Shown one piece after another: positions 10,401 through 21,000 of a stretch of 24,994 nt of DNA (position 1 is the first letter of the stretch; every line of letters begins with the position of its first letter). Both the position numbers and the translations under genes were made by a program. The DNA comes from Paramecium sonneborni. Taxonomy: Eukaryota; Ciliophora; Oligohymenophorea; Peniculida; Parameciidae. The stretch spans positions 24,583-49,576 of the forward strand of contig CAJJDN010000245.1 in NCBI GenBank assembly GCA_905182985.1, in the 5' to 3' direction. The notes beneath the pieces were generated by a model that worked only from the letters and a program-made list of their open reading frames with translations, was not told the origin of the DNA and ran no database searches.

Positions 10401-12022
10401 AATGATAGATCCTATATTTTTATCATTATTAGATATTTATTCATAAATATCAAGGAGATCAGCAAATTAATTCGGGGGAATTTAAATATTTTTATTTGGA
10501 GACTCATTTTAATTAACTATTTTATTTACATGATTGAATTAACTGAGCCAATTCGTTAATAGAATGATTTGGAATATTACAATAACATTTTGTAACCATT
10601 GAGGAAAGGGGTCTTTCATTTAGATTAAAGTAACTTTCAAAAATAGATTGATATATTAAAAAAAAGAGTCATTTAACTAAATTCGATTGGACCAACACCT
10701 AAAATAAAATAAGAATTAGATTAAAAATTTAAAAACAAAGAATAAATAATTTACTTATTTTTTAAAAACGAGAACGTAGAATTCGAAAATTACAAAAGGG
10801 CTAAAAAAATATTAGATGAATTTCAACTGGATAATTACTATTTACTGTTACCAATAGGCATAAGAAATTTTGTTGCTAAATTATTAGGAAGAAAAACTCA
10901 CGCATTTGCTGTTAAAAATGAATAATTTAATAAAACCACAGCTTAAGTGGAAATTACTTTATTTAAAAATGCTGAAGTTGTGATAAGAAGAAACATTGAT
11001 AAAACGAGATAAATAATAAATGGATAATTTGCAAAAATTGTTGAAATGAATTTTGATATTGATTATCAGTCTATTAAAACAATGAGGTAATTTATCGTTA
11101 ACAAAAATGATTACATAAAAGAAAATAATTATTATGATATCTATGGAAGTGTAAAGGAATAAAAAAAATATACATTTTCCAAACAAATATTTGAAGAAAT
11201 TTGTTAAATTGGCAGTCAAAGATTAATTAACAACATTAATTTTTTGATGGAAAAGGATGTATCATAAGAAGAAAAAATAAGTTTATATGAAAACAGGATA
11301 ATGCCAAGATTATCATAAATTAAATTAAATATTGAACAAATAGGTATCCAAGATCTCAATTTATACCAAAAAAAATTTATATAAAAAATTAACATAAATA
11401 AATCAGAATTGGTAAGTGAGATTTAAATCGTTATTGAGTAAGTGGAATTAACGTTATAATAATTGACATTTTGTTCAGGTAAACCAATAAAATAAAGATA
11501 AGAAAGTTTTTATAAATTCTTAAAAAATAATAATCTGATTAAATTATTCTATATTGATATAGTTACTTCTAGATTTGGATTAAACTATTTAAAAGATACT
11601 TTGTTCAACCTTAGAAAGTTAATAGAATACATGCCAGATTAACTTATAGTATACATTCATTAAATTCCTATAAATTTAGGTTATGCAAGAACAATTCACA
11701 CTTCAGCTCAACTATATAAAATGTTGTAATAGATTTAGACATGACAGAATAATAACAACATGGCTTATTATACACAGCTATGAGTAGAGCTAGAAATATC
11801 TAAAATTTATTTTTTTCTGGAAAATTTGAAAGTGATAAATTTATGATAAAAGTAAATGAAAACATAGATGATTTTTTTTAAAAACATTTTGTTGTATGTG
11901 AAAAATTTTTCTAAGACCAATACTTGAAAAAGTTGTTAAACGATGAGTTTGATGAAGTGTGGAAAAATCTACTAACTTAAGCTTAAGTTATAAGGTAAAA
12001 AGCTATGAACTATAAAAAATGA
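7442..12022 (+). pseudogene. Helitron RepHel (HUH nickase plus Pif1-like helicase), frameshifted
   Basis: With the ciliate code, the first frame runs 7442-9559 (first ATG 7541). It shows the Helitron Rep domain: RIEFQNRGSLHFHQFIFI with the HUH-type HFH at 8279-8287, a zinc-like H-H-C-C-CRFGFP segment (8468-8485), and the two-tyrosine motif YLTKYINK (8651-8674). The helicase follows in a second frame (about 9484-10533): Walker A GPGGVGKT (10033-10056), a TIHSYF block, motif II LLLIEEVSM, motif III GGIQIFLFGDS. A third frame (10530-11744) has ELTEPIRQQND and GYARTIHTS. A fourth (11741-12022) has VIDLDM and motif VI LYTAMSRAR (11768-11794). The usual role is rolling-circle transposition: Rep nicks and joins single strands while the helicase unwinds (family knowledge). 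At least three frame changes, a deletion after motif III and a likely 4-base loss at motif V mark it as dead. Confidence 0.9.
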
Positions 12023-12593
12023 ATAAGAAAAATTTTTAATTTTATCAGTTTTTTTACTAAAATATGTGTATCAAAAAATTTTCTATTGTTCATATTTAAT
12101 TCTACAAATAAATTAAACAATTTCTAATTGTTTGAATTATTTTAGTATTCATAAAATGATTTTACTAATTAATTTAAATAGGTTTGTCAATGTGAATTTT
12201 TTATAATTTCATGCATTTTCTAGTTATTTTTTATTTTTTAGTTTGCCATTTTCATTGAATTTTCTTTCATATCGATTTGTATATTTGTAGATTCAAATAA
12301 TAAAGATTGAATTTTTATAGTGTACATAATATTTGATTTATAGAAAGTGTTAACTTCTCATAAAAAAGGCTGAAGACAACATATCACAAGATACCCAATA
12401 AAAATTACAATATAATTTTTCAAAATTAAATCGAATACATATTTAAATTAAGTACAGCTTTAAATTTTATGTAGGTGAAAACTAGACAAAAATTTAAGAA
12501 GTTTAATTATCTTATTTTGAAAATGAGTTTATTTTAAATTTTAGAGAATAATTTAAGTTTAAATAATTATTTTGAAAAATTTTACATTTGATA
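12023..12593. other. AT-rich 3' flank of the Rep/helicase gene
   Basis: No gene was seen. This is where a Helitron 3' end (short hairpin then CTRR) should lie. CTAG occurs near 12219 and 12483, but neither has a convincing hairpin just before it. The contig ends here. Confidence 0.5.
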
Positions 12594-12594
12594 N
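12594..12594. other. Contig join (single N) between B and C
   Basis: A single N. The next contig restarts with 150 bp already present at 7288-7437, so the order B then C is not a simple linear path. Confidence 0.95.
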
Positions 12595-12744
12595 ATATTG
12601 CAACTCTTCATCATCACAATAATACAATAACAGATTAAAATATTATCATTTTTCGGTGTAATCAGACAGACCCGGACCACAAAAAAATTTGTTAGGACTA
12701 AAAATTCATGTTTACACTTTAGAATCATATTTCTAGAGCTTGTA
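12595..12744. repeat. Start of contig C, copy of 7288-7437
   Basis: Identical by eye to 7288-7437. Its first 11 bases (ATATTGCAACT) are also the last 11 of contig A (5787-5797), so contig C can follow A directly. Confidence 0.88.
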
Positions 12745-12756
12745 CCTTATTTCTGA

Positions 12757-13011
12757 ATCCAATATTAATTTGATTATGGATTCTCAAATATCTTTTATTT
12801 TGTATTTTATCAGATATGCCATAAATTTTTCCGATTAAATACATTATCATAATCATTCTACCCAACAGAGTTGTTAATTATGTAAAATCTAAATGGAGTT
12901 GAATTTAGCAATGAAATTATTTTGAGATAATTAAGCAATGACGGATAGTATTTAATCACTTGGGATAGAGGTTCATACGAAATATAAATAAGAAAGTGTA
13001 AAGAAAAATGA
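12757..13011 (+). pseudogene. Short C-terminal gene remnant, unrecognised
   Basis: Open in the ciliate code from just after a TGA (12754-12756) to the TGA at 13009-13011. The last 40 codons look coding (LNGVEFSNEIILRQLSNDGQ, YLITWDRGSYEIQIRKCKE). The SNDGQYLITWD pattern is reminiscent of a degenerate beta-propeller blade end, but no full blade is visible. The earlier part is AT-rich and hydrophobic and may be noise. No start was found. Function unknown. Confidence 0.3.
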
Positions 13012-13358
13012 AATAGAATGAATTATTTAAAATATTTTAGTATATTATTTATTTTAATATTGTTTGAAGGAAGTAAAGTTTGGCTTTAATTTTTTTTGTA
13101 AAATTAACACATAATGAAAGTAACTTGAATGTAATAAAAATAAATTGAGTTTTAAAGTGGAAATGCTAAAATTTTAAGAAAATTATCAAATATTTAATTT
13201 GCTTTATCATGAACTATTGATACAAAATTTTCGATAAATTTGGAATTGGTTTTAAGGACTATTATAATAAATTTTCTATTGGAGAAGGGAAAGTGTTATT
13301 ATATTAATTTAATAGAACATAAAATATATTGTAGTAGTAATATTAATAAGATAAAAAT

Positions 13359-13505
13359 GATAAATGGATAGCATGTCAATTTTTCAAAAAAGAAGTATGT
13401 CAAATAGAAAAAGTGATTCCACGAATTAACCATTCGTATGCATTTATTTTCTAATTTGACTCTCACTATTGGTTAATCCAAAGATTTGTACTGTTGCATA
13501 CATGA
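13359..13505 (+). pseudogene. Possible coding remnant
   Basis: A 48-codon open stretch in the ciliate code ending at TGA 13503-13505 (DKWIACQFFKKEVCQIEKVI, PRINHSYAFIFQFDSHYWLI). It is richer in G+C than its surroundings. It could be from the same lost gene as 12757-13011 in another frame. No family is recognised. Confidence 0.22.
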
Positions 13506-13879
13506 AACTAGTAGATACATAGTAAAGATATTAAGTTATGTTTTAAATGAAAATATATTTTAATGGATAAATCTCTTGAAAATGAAGATATATTTGACAT
13601 GCATGAAGCATCCAAAGTCTTTATTATATTCCTTTTAGTGTTAGTTTATATAAAATTTTAAATTAAAACTGAGCAAATCATTTAATTAGTTTGTTTCAAG
13701 TTCTCAATTTTTATCTAAAAACTTTTTATTTATCTCCAGCTTGCCTTTGCATCTTTGATCCTATTTTACTATTTTAAACTTTTAGTAGTACAGATCTTGT
13801 CATTCTATAATGTTAATATTAAATTTTTTTCAAAGAGTATAAATGCCCTTTTTAAATAAATATAATATTTTTAAAATTG

Positions 13880-14172
13880 ATGAATGCTCAATCTTCTGAT
13901 CAATCACTCTTTGAAAGAATAATTCAAATCTATAAGTAAAATCAAATTCGAATTATATCTCCAACTCATCCTAATCTAAATAGAAAATTAAAATATTCAA
14001 TGAATATTAGAATTTTAATTAAATTGTGTTAATAATAATGAGGAATTAATATAAATAAAGGAGAAGCTATAGAATACTAGTCGAGATTGGTCTAATATGT
14101 TGAATATGAAAGTTAAAGATAAATAAATAAAAACTTTATTATGAATAATAAGATAGTGTAATTGATGAATGA
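13880..14172 (+). pseudogene. Possible gene remnant in three frames
   Basis: Begins with ATG 13880 (MNAQSSDQSLFERIIQIYKQ, IISPTHPNLNRKLKYSM) and hits TGA at 14039-14041. The coding-like signal continues in the next frame at 14031-14144 (NNEELIQIKEKLQNTSRDWS, NMLNMKVKDKQIKTLL), then a third (YYEQQDSVIDE) to TGA 14170-14172. Charged helical composition suggests a coiled or soluble protein. Two frameshifts would be needed, so it is a decayed gene if real. Confidence 0.3.
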
Positions 14173-15250
14173 TAAGAAATTGTATGCAAATAAATTGAGG
14201 GTGATGTAAAATTAAACACATCAGAATGATTGTTGAACTATATTAATTTCCAAATAAATTTTATAAATAAAATTTTAAGAGGGATGATAAAAAGGTTTAG
14301 ACGATGCAGAGAACTCTGAAAATAAGTTTGGATTTGGATATTTTTATATCCATTTTATTAAATGAAAACATTAATTCATTATTTGTTAATAGGTGGTTAT
14401 CATTAATAATAAATGGTCCTATTATAATTTACTTCTCTGATGAACTTAATATTTTTTTGATTACTATTGTATATCTGACCTTTGAAGGGATCTGAAAAAG
14501 AGTAAAATTTTTCATTATGCTTAATTTATTTTATCTGGAATATCCTATAATAAATTTTCATTAAATTTCTTTATAAAGTTTTGATTGTCTAAGGCATTGA
14601 TTAACTACTGTCTTGAACATTTTCATTGTATTCACTTTATCAATAATCTCCTTAATATATTTTTAACTTTAGTAGGCTTTTCCTTTCAACACAAAGAGTT
14701 CATAGATATAAGGATGAATAAACTTTAAAATTATAAATATATGATTGTGTGCTTAGATAAAGCTACTAAACTAAATCTTAATTACGCAGTAGTTTAGATA
14801 AAGACTCTTTACATTTGTTATTGTATGAGGTTATTTACTATACATTCTTACTTTATGCATATACATTAACTGAAATGAAGAAGTATATAATACCAGAATT
14901 AATATAGGCAATTGATTATTATATTAAGAAATATATTTGAAAATTATTAAATTTCATTAATATAATATTTATCTTAATTTGCTTAAATGCTTTATTTTGA
15001 GAATGTAATTTTTAGACTATTTTCTAATTATAATAATAAGGAATCCATAATTTTTATTTTATCTATTAAAACATATTTTCTTTTCTAGATTAAGTCGAAA
15101 TTAAGCAATTTAATATTACACTTTATAGATCAACTTTAACATTATCATATCAATAAATTGGTTATAAACCCTTCTTTAAATTTAATTAGTAAATATAGTA
15201 AATTAGTTGGTAACATAATTGAATAAAGTTCAAATTTCAGTTGGTGGTAG
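14173..15250. other. AT-rich stretch with no supportable gene
   Basis: Frames are open only by the rarity of TGA. A 63-codon ATG-to-TGA frame at 14304-14495 has hydrophobic, AT-driven composition and no family resemblance. Nothing else was seen. Confidence 0.5.
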
Positions 15251-15671
15251 GAATATGGAACGATGTGTGACGAAGACATTCGTGAAATTAAGAATGTATA
15301 TAGGAAAAATGGTGAGGTTAATCCTGATACAATCAGAAGGATGACCTATTATATATGATAAAGAAGCATTCTTTGCCTCATCAATATAGAAATATTATAG
15401 AATAGCTCAAAATAAGTCACAGGTAATATTAAGAATTTAATGCTAAGAAACAAAATCTATAATTACTTCTAAAGGTCATACTTTATAGTAAGCTTTCGAA
15501 ACGTTCTTGAAAATATTCAATTTTTATCCAATTTTGCGCATTCATGCAGTTATCACTATATTTAATTTATTCATTTATATTATAATACATAATGTCAATT
15601 AAATAATGGATCAATAAAATTTAGAATAGTAAGAATAACATAAATATTTATAATAAACAAATTCCTTTTGA
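15251..15671 (+). pseudogene. Gene remnant with a frameshift, unrecognised
   Basis: One frame from 15251 gives a strikingly protein-like, less AT-rich segment (EYGTMCDEDIREIKNVYRKN, GEVNPDTIRRMTYYI) to TGA 15356-15358. The next frame from 15354 takes over smoothly (YDKEAFFASSIQKYYRIAQN, SIITSKGHTLQQAFETFLKI) and stays open to TGA 15669-15671. The join around 15354 suggests one indel in a once continuous gene. The last third is AT-rich and may not be coding. I do not recognise the family. Confidence 0.38.
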
Positions 15672-16183
15672 TTAAAATTGTTCTATCTATTGTATCAATA
15701 ATATATGTAGGTATATCAGATTTATTTTCTGTTGATAAAAAATCTTTTAATTCTTTTAAGATTATTGCCTTTCAGAATGAATATAATCACAAAGTCAATT
15801 TGATTATTTCTAAGATTTGGGGCTGTTTTACTAACAGCCAATAAAAATATGGTCATAGTCTTATAGGCAGAATACAGCTATATAAAATAGAAACATTTTT
15901 CTAAAATGCCTATTTGAAATGAACTTATTTGTAGATATTATATTAAATTTTATAATGTATAACAATAATAGAGTTGCGCATTTTAAAATAGATATCCAAT
16001 CAAAAACGATATAACTCATTCTCTTTAATTAGTATAATTCAAACGAGAGATTTTATATTAGTTGTCAAATTATTAGATGATTTTTGTATTGATAACAATA
16101 TATTTTCATTTGATGGATGCTATTTGAATAATTTTAAGTTAAAGAAATTGTATAACAGGAATATTTTTGGATTTTTTAGATGA
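15662..16183 (+). pseudogene. Probable decayed relative of the cysteine-rich membrane protein gene
   Basis: One frame reads FLLIKIVLSIVSIIYVGISD (signal-peptide-like), then NEYNHKVNLIISKIWGCF and QQKYGHSLIGRIQLYKIETF to TGA 15920-15922. The same frame later reads DDFCIDNNIFSFDGCYLNNF and ends at TGA 16181-16183. The last piece resembles the repeat of the intact neighbour (CEDDNQKPYDGCYNCQFSC) with its second cysteine pair lost. I infer an old tandem paralogue that has decayed. The resemblance is short, so this is tentative. Confidence 0.33.
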
Positions 16184-16231
16184 TTAGAAGTATTAAAAAA
16201 TAACTTGTAATTAATATTGTAGTGATCATAA

Positions 16232-16390
16232 ATGAACAAAAATTAGATGGGCATATTCGTATGTTTTAATCTACAAAAACTGAGATAGAGGTAGATCTCG
16301 AATATACCTGAGAAATATCTTATAAAACTATTTTCACTGTATAACTTGCGTCTTCTTGCTGATGAAGAATTCTTTAGGCTCTTGGTATAA
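16232..16390 (+). pseudogene. Short gene-start remnant, unrecognised
   Basis: ATG 16232 opens a frame MNKNQMGIFVCFNLQKLRQR then QISNIPEKYLIKLFSLYNLR and LLADEEFFRLLV. Composition and codon use look coding up to about 16390, after which the frame turns to AT-rich noise. It could be the first 53 residues of a gene whose remainder is gone. The family is not recognised. Confidence 0.3.
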
Positions 16391-16447
16391 AATATCATCC
16401 TTTTATACTAATCATTCTTATAAATAGTTATTTGTTGCTTTACTATA

Positions 16448-17635
16448 CATCAAACATGCAACATTATCATTATAATATAAATTATAATTATATTAATTTT
16501 TAGAAGTTCAGAAATAACAAAAATCTATTAAAATATATATTCTTTAGAATTCTAAAAGAAAAAAAGGCTTTGTTTTAATTAAAAAAATTTCCATTTTTGA
16601 ATGAATGTATTGAATTTCATTCATTATAGGAAAAAAAATCTGATTAATTTGTTTTTTTCAAATATATAAAATAAATGGATTTAATAAAAACATTCACAAA
16701 ATTATGTTGTGACAGATTCTTTGTGCATTTTAATCTGAAATCAACTGGTGTTTAAAGAGTAAAACAAAAACATTTAAACTTCAGAACTATATTTTTTATG
16801 TTCATTTCAATATATCATCATAAGTTAATTTAACCTAAAATTTAATTTTCCAATGTACATTATTTAATAACATTATTTTTAATCTTCTTTAGCACTTAGG
16901 TTTAGAAATATGACTTATATTTATGAATAGAGCTTCTAATTAAGGAAAACATAATCAATACCAATTATAAATTAACTCAAAATCATCATTTTATTAAATT
17001 TAATGATCCAAGTTTAACCAGAGACTTTGCTAATAGCTGAGAATTTTATTGGACCTATTACTTCAAATGAAGGTAAAATTTTTTTAATAGATTTGATAGG
17101 GTGGGTTATCTATTATTGTTATTCATCTTATCTTAATAGATGTGGATCTTGTTTCGGTGGGTATGGTAGTTTTTATATTTATACTTAAATACTCAAAACA
17201 TTTGAACTTCCTCCACATTATTAGATTATAATAAGTTTTACATTTTTGAGGTATTTTTTAATTTATATTTTAGAATCGATTATTGGAATAATATTTGTAA
17301 TTTTATTGTTTATGTTGATAATGTTTAAGTATCTAACAAACAATATTCAAATGCGGATAGCTCAACTAATATTTGTGGGAGTTCCTCCTGGTCTGATTCT
17401 GAAAATCAGATAGAAATACAAGCAGATCATTATAGTAGTACATCAACAATACTTATGGCAGTGGGAGAAATTTATAATTGTGATTACTGGGCAATCTCAA
17501 ATTTCAAGTTATTTATTAAAAAATGTCCAAATGGATGCATTTCCTGTAATGCATTTGAGTGTTTTAATCAAGTATTGGTAATAGAACTATTTTCTAAACG
17601 ATGGTTTGATATCATAAATAATTGGGAGGGATGGT
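16448..17635. repeat. 1188-bp end of contig C, repeated at 17637-18824
   Basis: From CATCAAACATGCAACATT to GGGAGGGATGGT this matches 17637-18824 at a constant offset of 1189, including both introns of the coding sequence. It abuts the N at 17636. An unmerged overlap between contigs C and D is the natural explanation. Confidence 0.92.
16910..17635 (+). CDS. Truncated copy of the 5' part of the cysteine-rich membrane protein gene
   Basis: Same start (ATG 16910), introns (17073-17099 and 17251-17273) and reading frame as the complete gene at 18099-22216, cut off by the contig end. It should be treated as the same gene seen twice, not as a second gene. Confidence 0.75.
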
Positions 17636-17636
17636 N
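17636..17636. other. Contig join (single N) between C and D
   Basis: A single N inside the duplicated 5' part of the cysteine-rich gene. It creates a false hybrid reading frame across the join. Confidence 0.95.
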
Positions 17637-18098
17637 CATCAAACATGCAACATTATCATTATAATATAAATTATAATTATATTAATTTTTAGAAGTTCAG
17701 AAATAACAAAAATCTATTAAAATATATATTCTTTAGAATTCTAAAAGAAAAAAAGGCTTTGTTTTAATTAAAAAAATTTCCATTTTTGAATGAATGTATT
17801 GAATTTCATTCATTATAGGAAAAAAAATCTGATTAATTTGTTTTTTTCAAATATATAAAATAAATGGATTTAATAAAAACATTCACAAAATTATGTTGTG
17901 ACAGATTCTTTGTGCATTTTAATCTGAAATCAACTGGTGTTTAAAGAGTAAAACAAAAACATTTAAACTTCAGAACTATATTTTTTATGTTCATTTCAAT
18001 ATATCATCATAAGTTAATTTAACCTAAAATTTAATTTTCCAATGTACATTATTTAATAACATTATTTTTAATCTTCTTTAGCACTTAGGTTTAGAAAT

Positions 18099-21000
18099 AT
18101 GACTTATATTTATGAATAGAGCTTCTAATTAAGGAAAACATAATCAATACCAATTATAAATTAACTCAAAATCATCATTTTATTAAATTTAATGATCCAA
18201 GTTTAACCAGAGACTTTGCTAATAGCTGAGAATTTTATTGGACCTATTACTTCAAATGAAGGTAAAATTTTTTTAATAGATTTGATAGGGTGGGTTATCT
18301 ATTATTGTTATTCATCTTATCTTAATAGATGTGGATCTTGTTTCGGTGGGTATGGTAGTTTTTATATTTATACTTAAATACTCAAAACATTTGAACTTCC
18401 TCCACATTATTAGATTATAATAAGTTTTACATTTTTGAGGTATTTTTTAATTTATATTTTAGAATCGATTATTGGAATAATATTTGTAATTTTATTGTTT
18501 ATGTTGATAATGTTTAAGTATCTAACAAACAATATTCAAATGCGGATAGCTCAACTAATATTTGTGGGAGTTCCTCCTGGTCTGATTCTGAAAATCAGAT
18601 AGAAATACAAGCAGATCATTATAGTAGTACATCAACAATACTTATGGCAGTGGGAGAAATTTATAATTGTGATTACTGGGCAATCTCAAATTTCAAGTTA
18701 TTTATTAAAAAATGTCCAAATGGATGCATTTCCTGTAATGCATTTGAGTGTTTTAATCAAGTATTGGTAATAGAACTATTTTCTAAACGATGGTTTGATA
18801 TCATAAATAATTGGGAGGGATGGTATTCTGATGGTGATGTTTTAGTAAAAAGTGTTTTTTAATGCGGAGGTAAAAGTAACTTAAAATTAGATTTTAATGG
18901 ACTAATTTCATAATCATTCCAAAATCGCCTTAAAAAGTCGTTTAATTTGATTGGTCATAAAGCTATCAGTTTGAATCTAAAAGTGGTGATATTGAATTCT
19001 GTTTCTCCTAAAGTTTAAATATCTATTGATCAAAGATTAGTATCTTCATTTTAATTGAGTAGGTAAGTATTCACATATTGGGAGTTTTGTAATTTCATTA
19101 TAGTTAATTAGATAAATATCGCTCATTTTTATCATAATAATGAAATAATTACAATATAAATAACAGTCGATTTTTCAAATAGATATAGTGCCAGCTATTC
19201 TTAATAATTTGGAATCAGAGATTTTCAATTATATATAATACCTTATTTGATTACTTGTTAAGATTAAAACATTTAGCCATTTGATGGATGCTTTGCTTTA
19301 CAATATGATTGTGTTGAAGGATGCAGCAATTGTATTAACGGTATATGTGTTGAATGTTCAAATGGATGGGTATATGTTCAAGAAATGGAACATTGTGAAC
19401 CTATTTGCGGAGACTCAAAAATAATTTATTTAGAAGAATGTGATGATGGTAATACGATTCCATTTGATGGTTGTCATCTTTGTAAATTTTCATGTCCTTA
19501 AAATTGCCTCTTTTGTTAATTTGGAAGATGTTTAGAATATTATTAAACAGAAACATTGATTGAAATCAACAACATTTTTGATTTTTATGGATTAAATTAA
19601 TATAAGAACGCTTTTCAGGAAATAAATTTCAAGAATTATTTTATAAATTTTCTTGATTTTGGTTATTAAAGATTTTTTTTGTTAATTATTATTTAATTGA
19701 ATCCAATTAATTATGATAATTTATTAAATTCATTAAATTATAGTAAACTCACAATTTTCTATAAAAAATACGACTAGAATGAGTATGATGTGTTAGAATA
19801 GAAATAATTTCATAAACATTTAAGAATTTAAAATTGCTAAGAGTAACTTCTTAATAAGTGTAAAAATTGTGAATTATTTTTTAAATTAAGTTTTAATGAA
19901 TAAAAATGTATACCATTATGTGGTGATGGAATTACAATACTTAATGAAATATGCGATGATAAAAACAATATTCAATTTGATGGATGTTATAAATGTGAGA
20001 AGAGTTGCTAATTGGAATGTTTAAGCTGCATAGAATCAAAATGTTATACTTGTCAAAATGGTTGGGCATTATTAGATGATAGATGTTATTAAAAATGTGG
20101 AGATGGTTAATTAGCGATTACTTCATCAGAATAATGTGATGATGGTAACTTTGAACCTAATGATGGGTGTTATAATTGTTAATTTGAATGTGATCAATTC
20201 TGTTTTTCATGTGCATCAAATGATATTTGTTTTAGATGTCTAGATTATTTTGAAGTATTAAATGGCAAATGTAAACCTATATGTGGAGATCTTTATGTTG
20301 TTCCAGGATTAGAGGAGTGCGAAGATGATAATTAAAAACCATATGATGGATGTTACAATTGTTAGTTTTCCTGTGATGAAAATTGTGAAAAGGATAAATG
20401 TTAGGAAAGAGGTAGATGTATTTAATGTTAAAGTGGTTTTTACATAATTAATGAAGGATTAAATTGTGAAGTTTTTAAAAATTAATAAAATGGGAATTAT
20501 GAAGAAGAGGATTAGTAGAACATTATAATAACGAAATGTGGAGATTAGATAAGATAATCAGAAGAATAGTGTGATGATGGAAATCTAAACAATTTTGATG
20601 GATGCTCAGAGAAGTGTTTGATTGAAGACGGTTGGAAATGTGATGAAAAAATATCTAACATTTGTTATCAATATCCTGTTATTCAACTATCATATCTTAA
20701 TGTAACATAGGATAAATAATATGTATAATTATCTTTCAGTCAATAAGTAAGATGGAATGGTACAAAAAATAATTTTTCTGATGCTTTTAATTTAACGATT
20801 TAAGGATTATAAGATAATGAATTTAATGTAATTATAAATACTGTAGTTGCAATTGAAAAAGACCACCCCAACTATCCTATTTATGAATTCGAAATCAAAC
20901 TTCTTCATTCTGTAGATATACAACCTCTTTTGGAAATTTTTATTAATGATCTTATAGTTGATGATTATGACTATCCTTTGAATAATTTTAAGTAATAGGT

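Larger units (their letters stand above)
7438..12593 (+). mobile_element. Extra DNA of contig B carrying a Helitron-type element
   Basis: About 5.16 kb is present in contig B but absent from the A-to-C path. It starts immediately after a TA dinucleotide at 7436-7437. Its main content is one broken Rep/helicase gene (7442-12022). The right boundary is not captured: contig B ends at the N and contig C restarts upstream of the left junction. Excision at TA is the rule for Paramecium internal eliminated sequences, but the first bases (TAATAAAT) do not match the usual TAYAGYNR end. Helitrons normally start with TC and end with CTRR after a hairpin; neither end could be placed with confidence. The true element may be shorter or longer than this interval. 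Confidence 0.6.
17637..18824. repeat. Start of contig D, copy of 16448-17635
   Basis: Second copy of the 1188-bp overlap. After 18824 contig D continues uniquely into the rest of the gene. Confidence 0.92.

Noticed and set aside
10959..11219. 86-codon minus-strand frame
   Set aside because: It lies antisense to the helicase and its composition is hydrophobic by antisense of Lys/Asn-rich coding; it uses the standard code, which does not apply here.
7442..12022. Programmed frameshifting or introns to explain the RepHel frame changes
   Set aside because: No GTA...TAG segment of 18-35 nt restores any of the frames, and two of the breaks coincide with missing conserved motif residues.
14304..14495. 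63-codon plus-strand frame ending in TGA
   Set aside because: Hydrophobic, AT-driven composition, no family resemblance and no supporting context.
17455..17664. Frame running across the N at 17636
   Set aside because: It is a false hybrid of contig ends; its first part is an in-frame fragment of the cysteine-rich gene.
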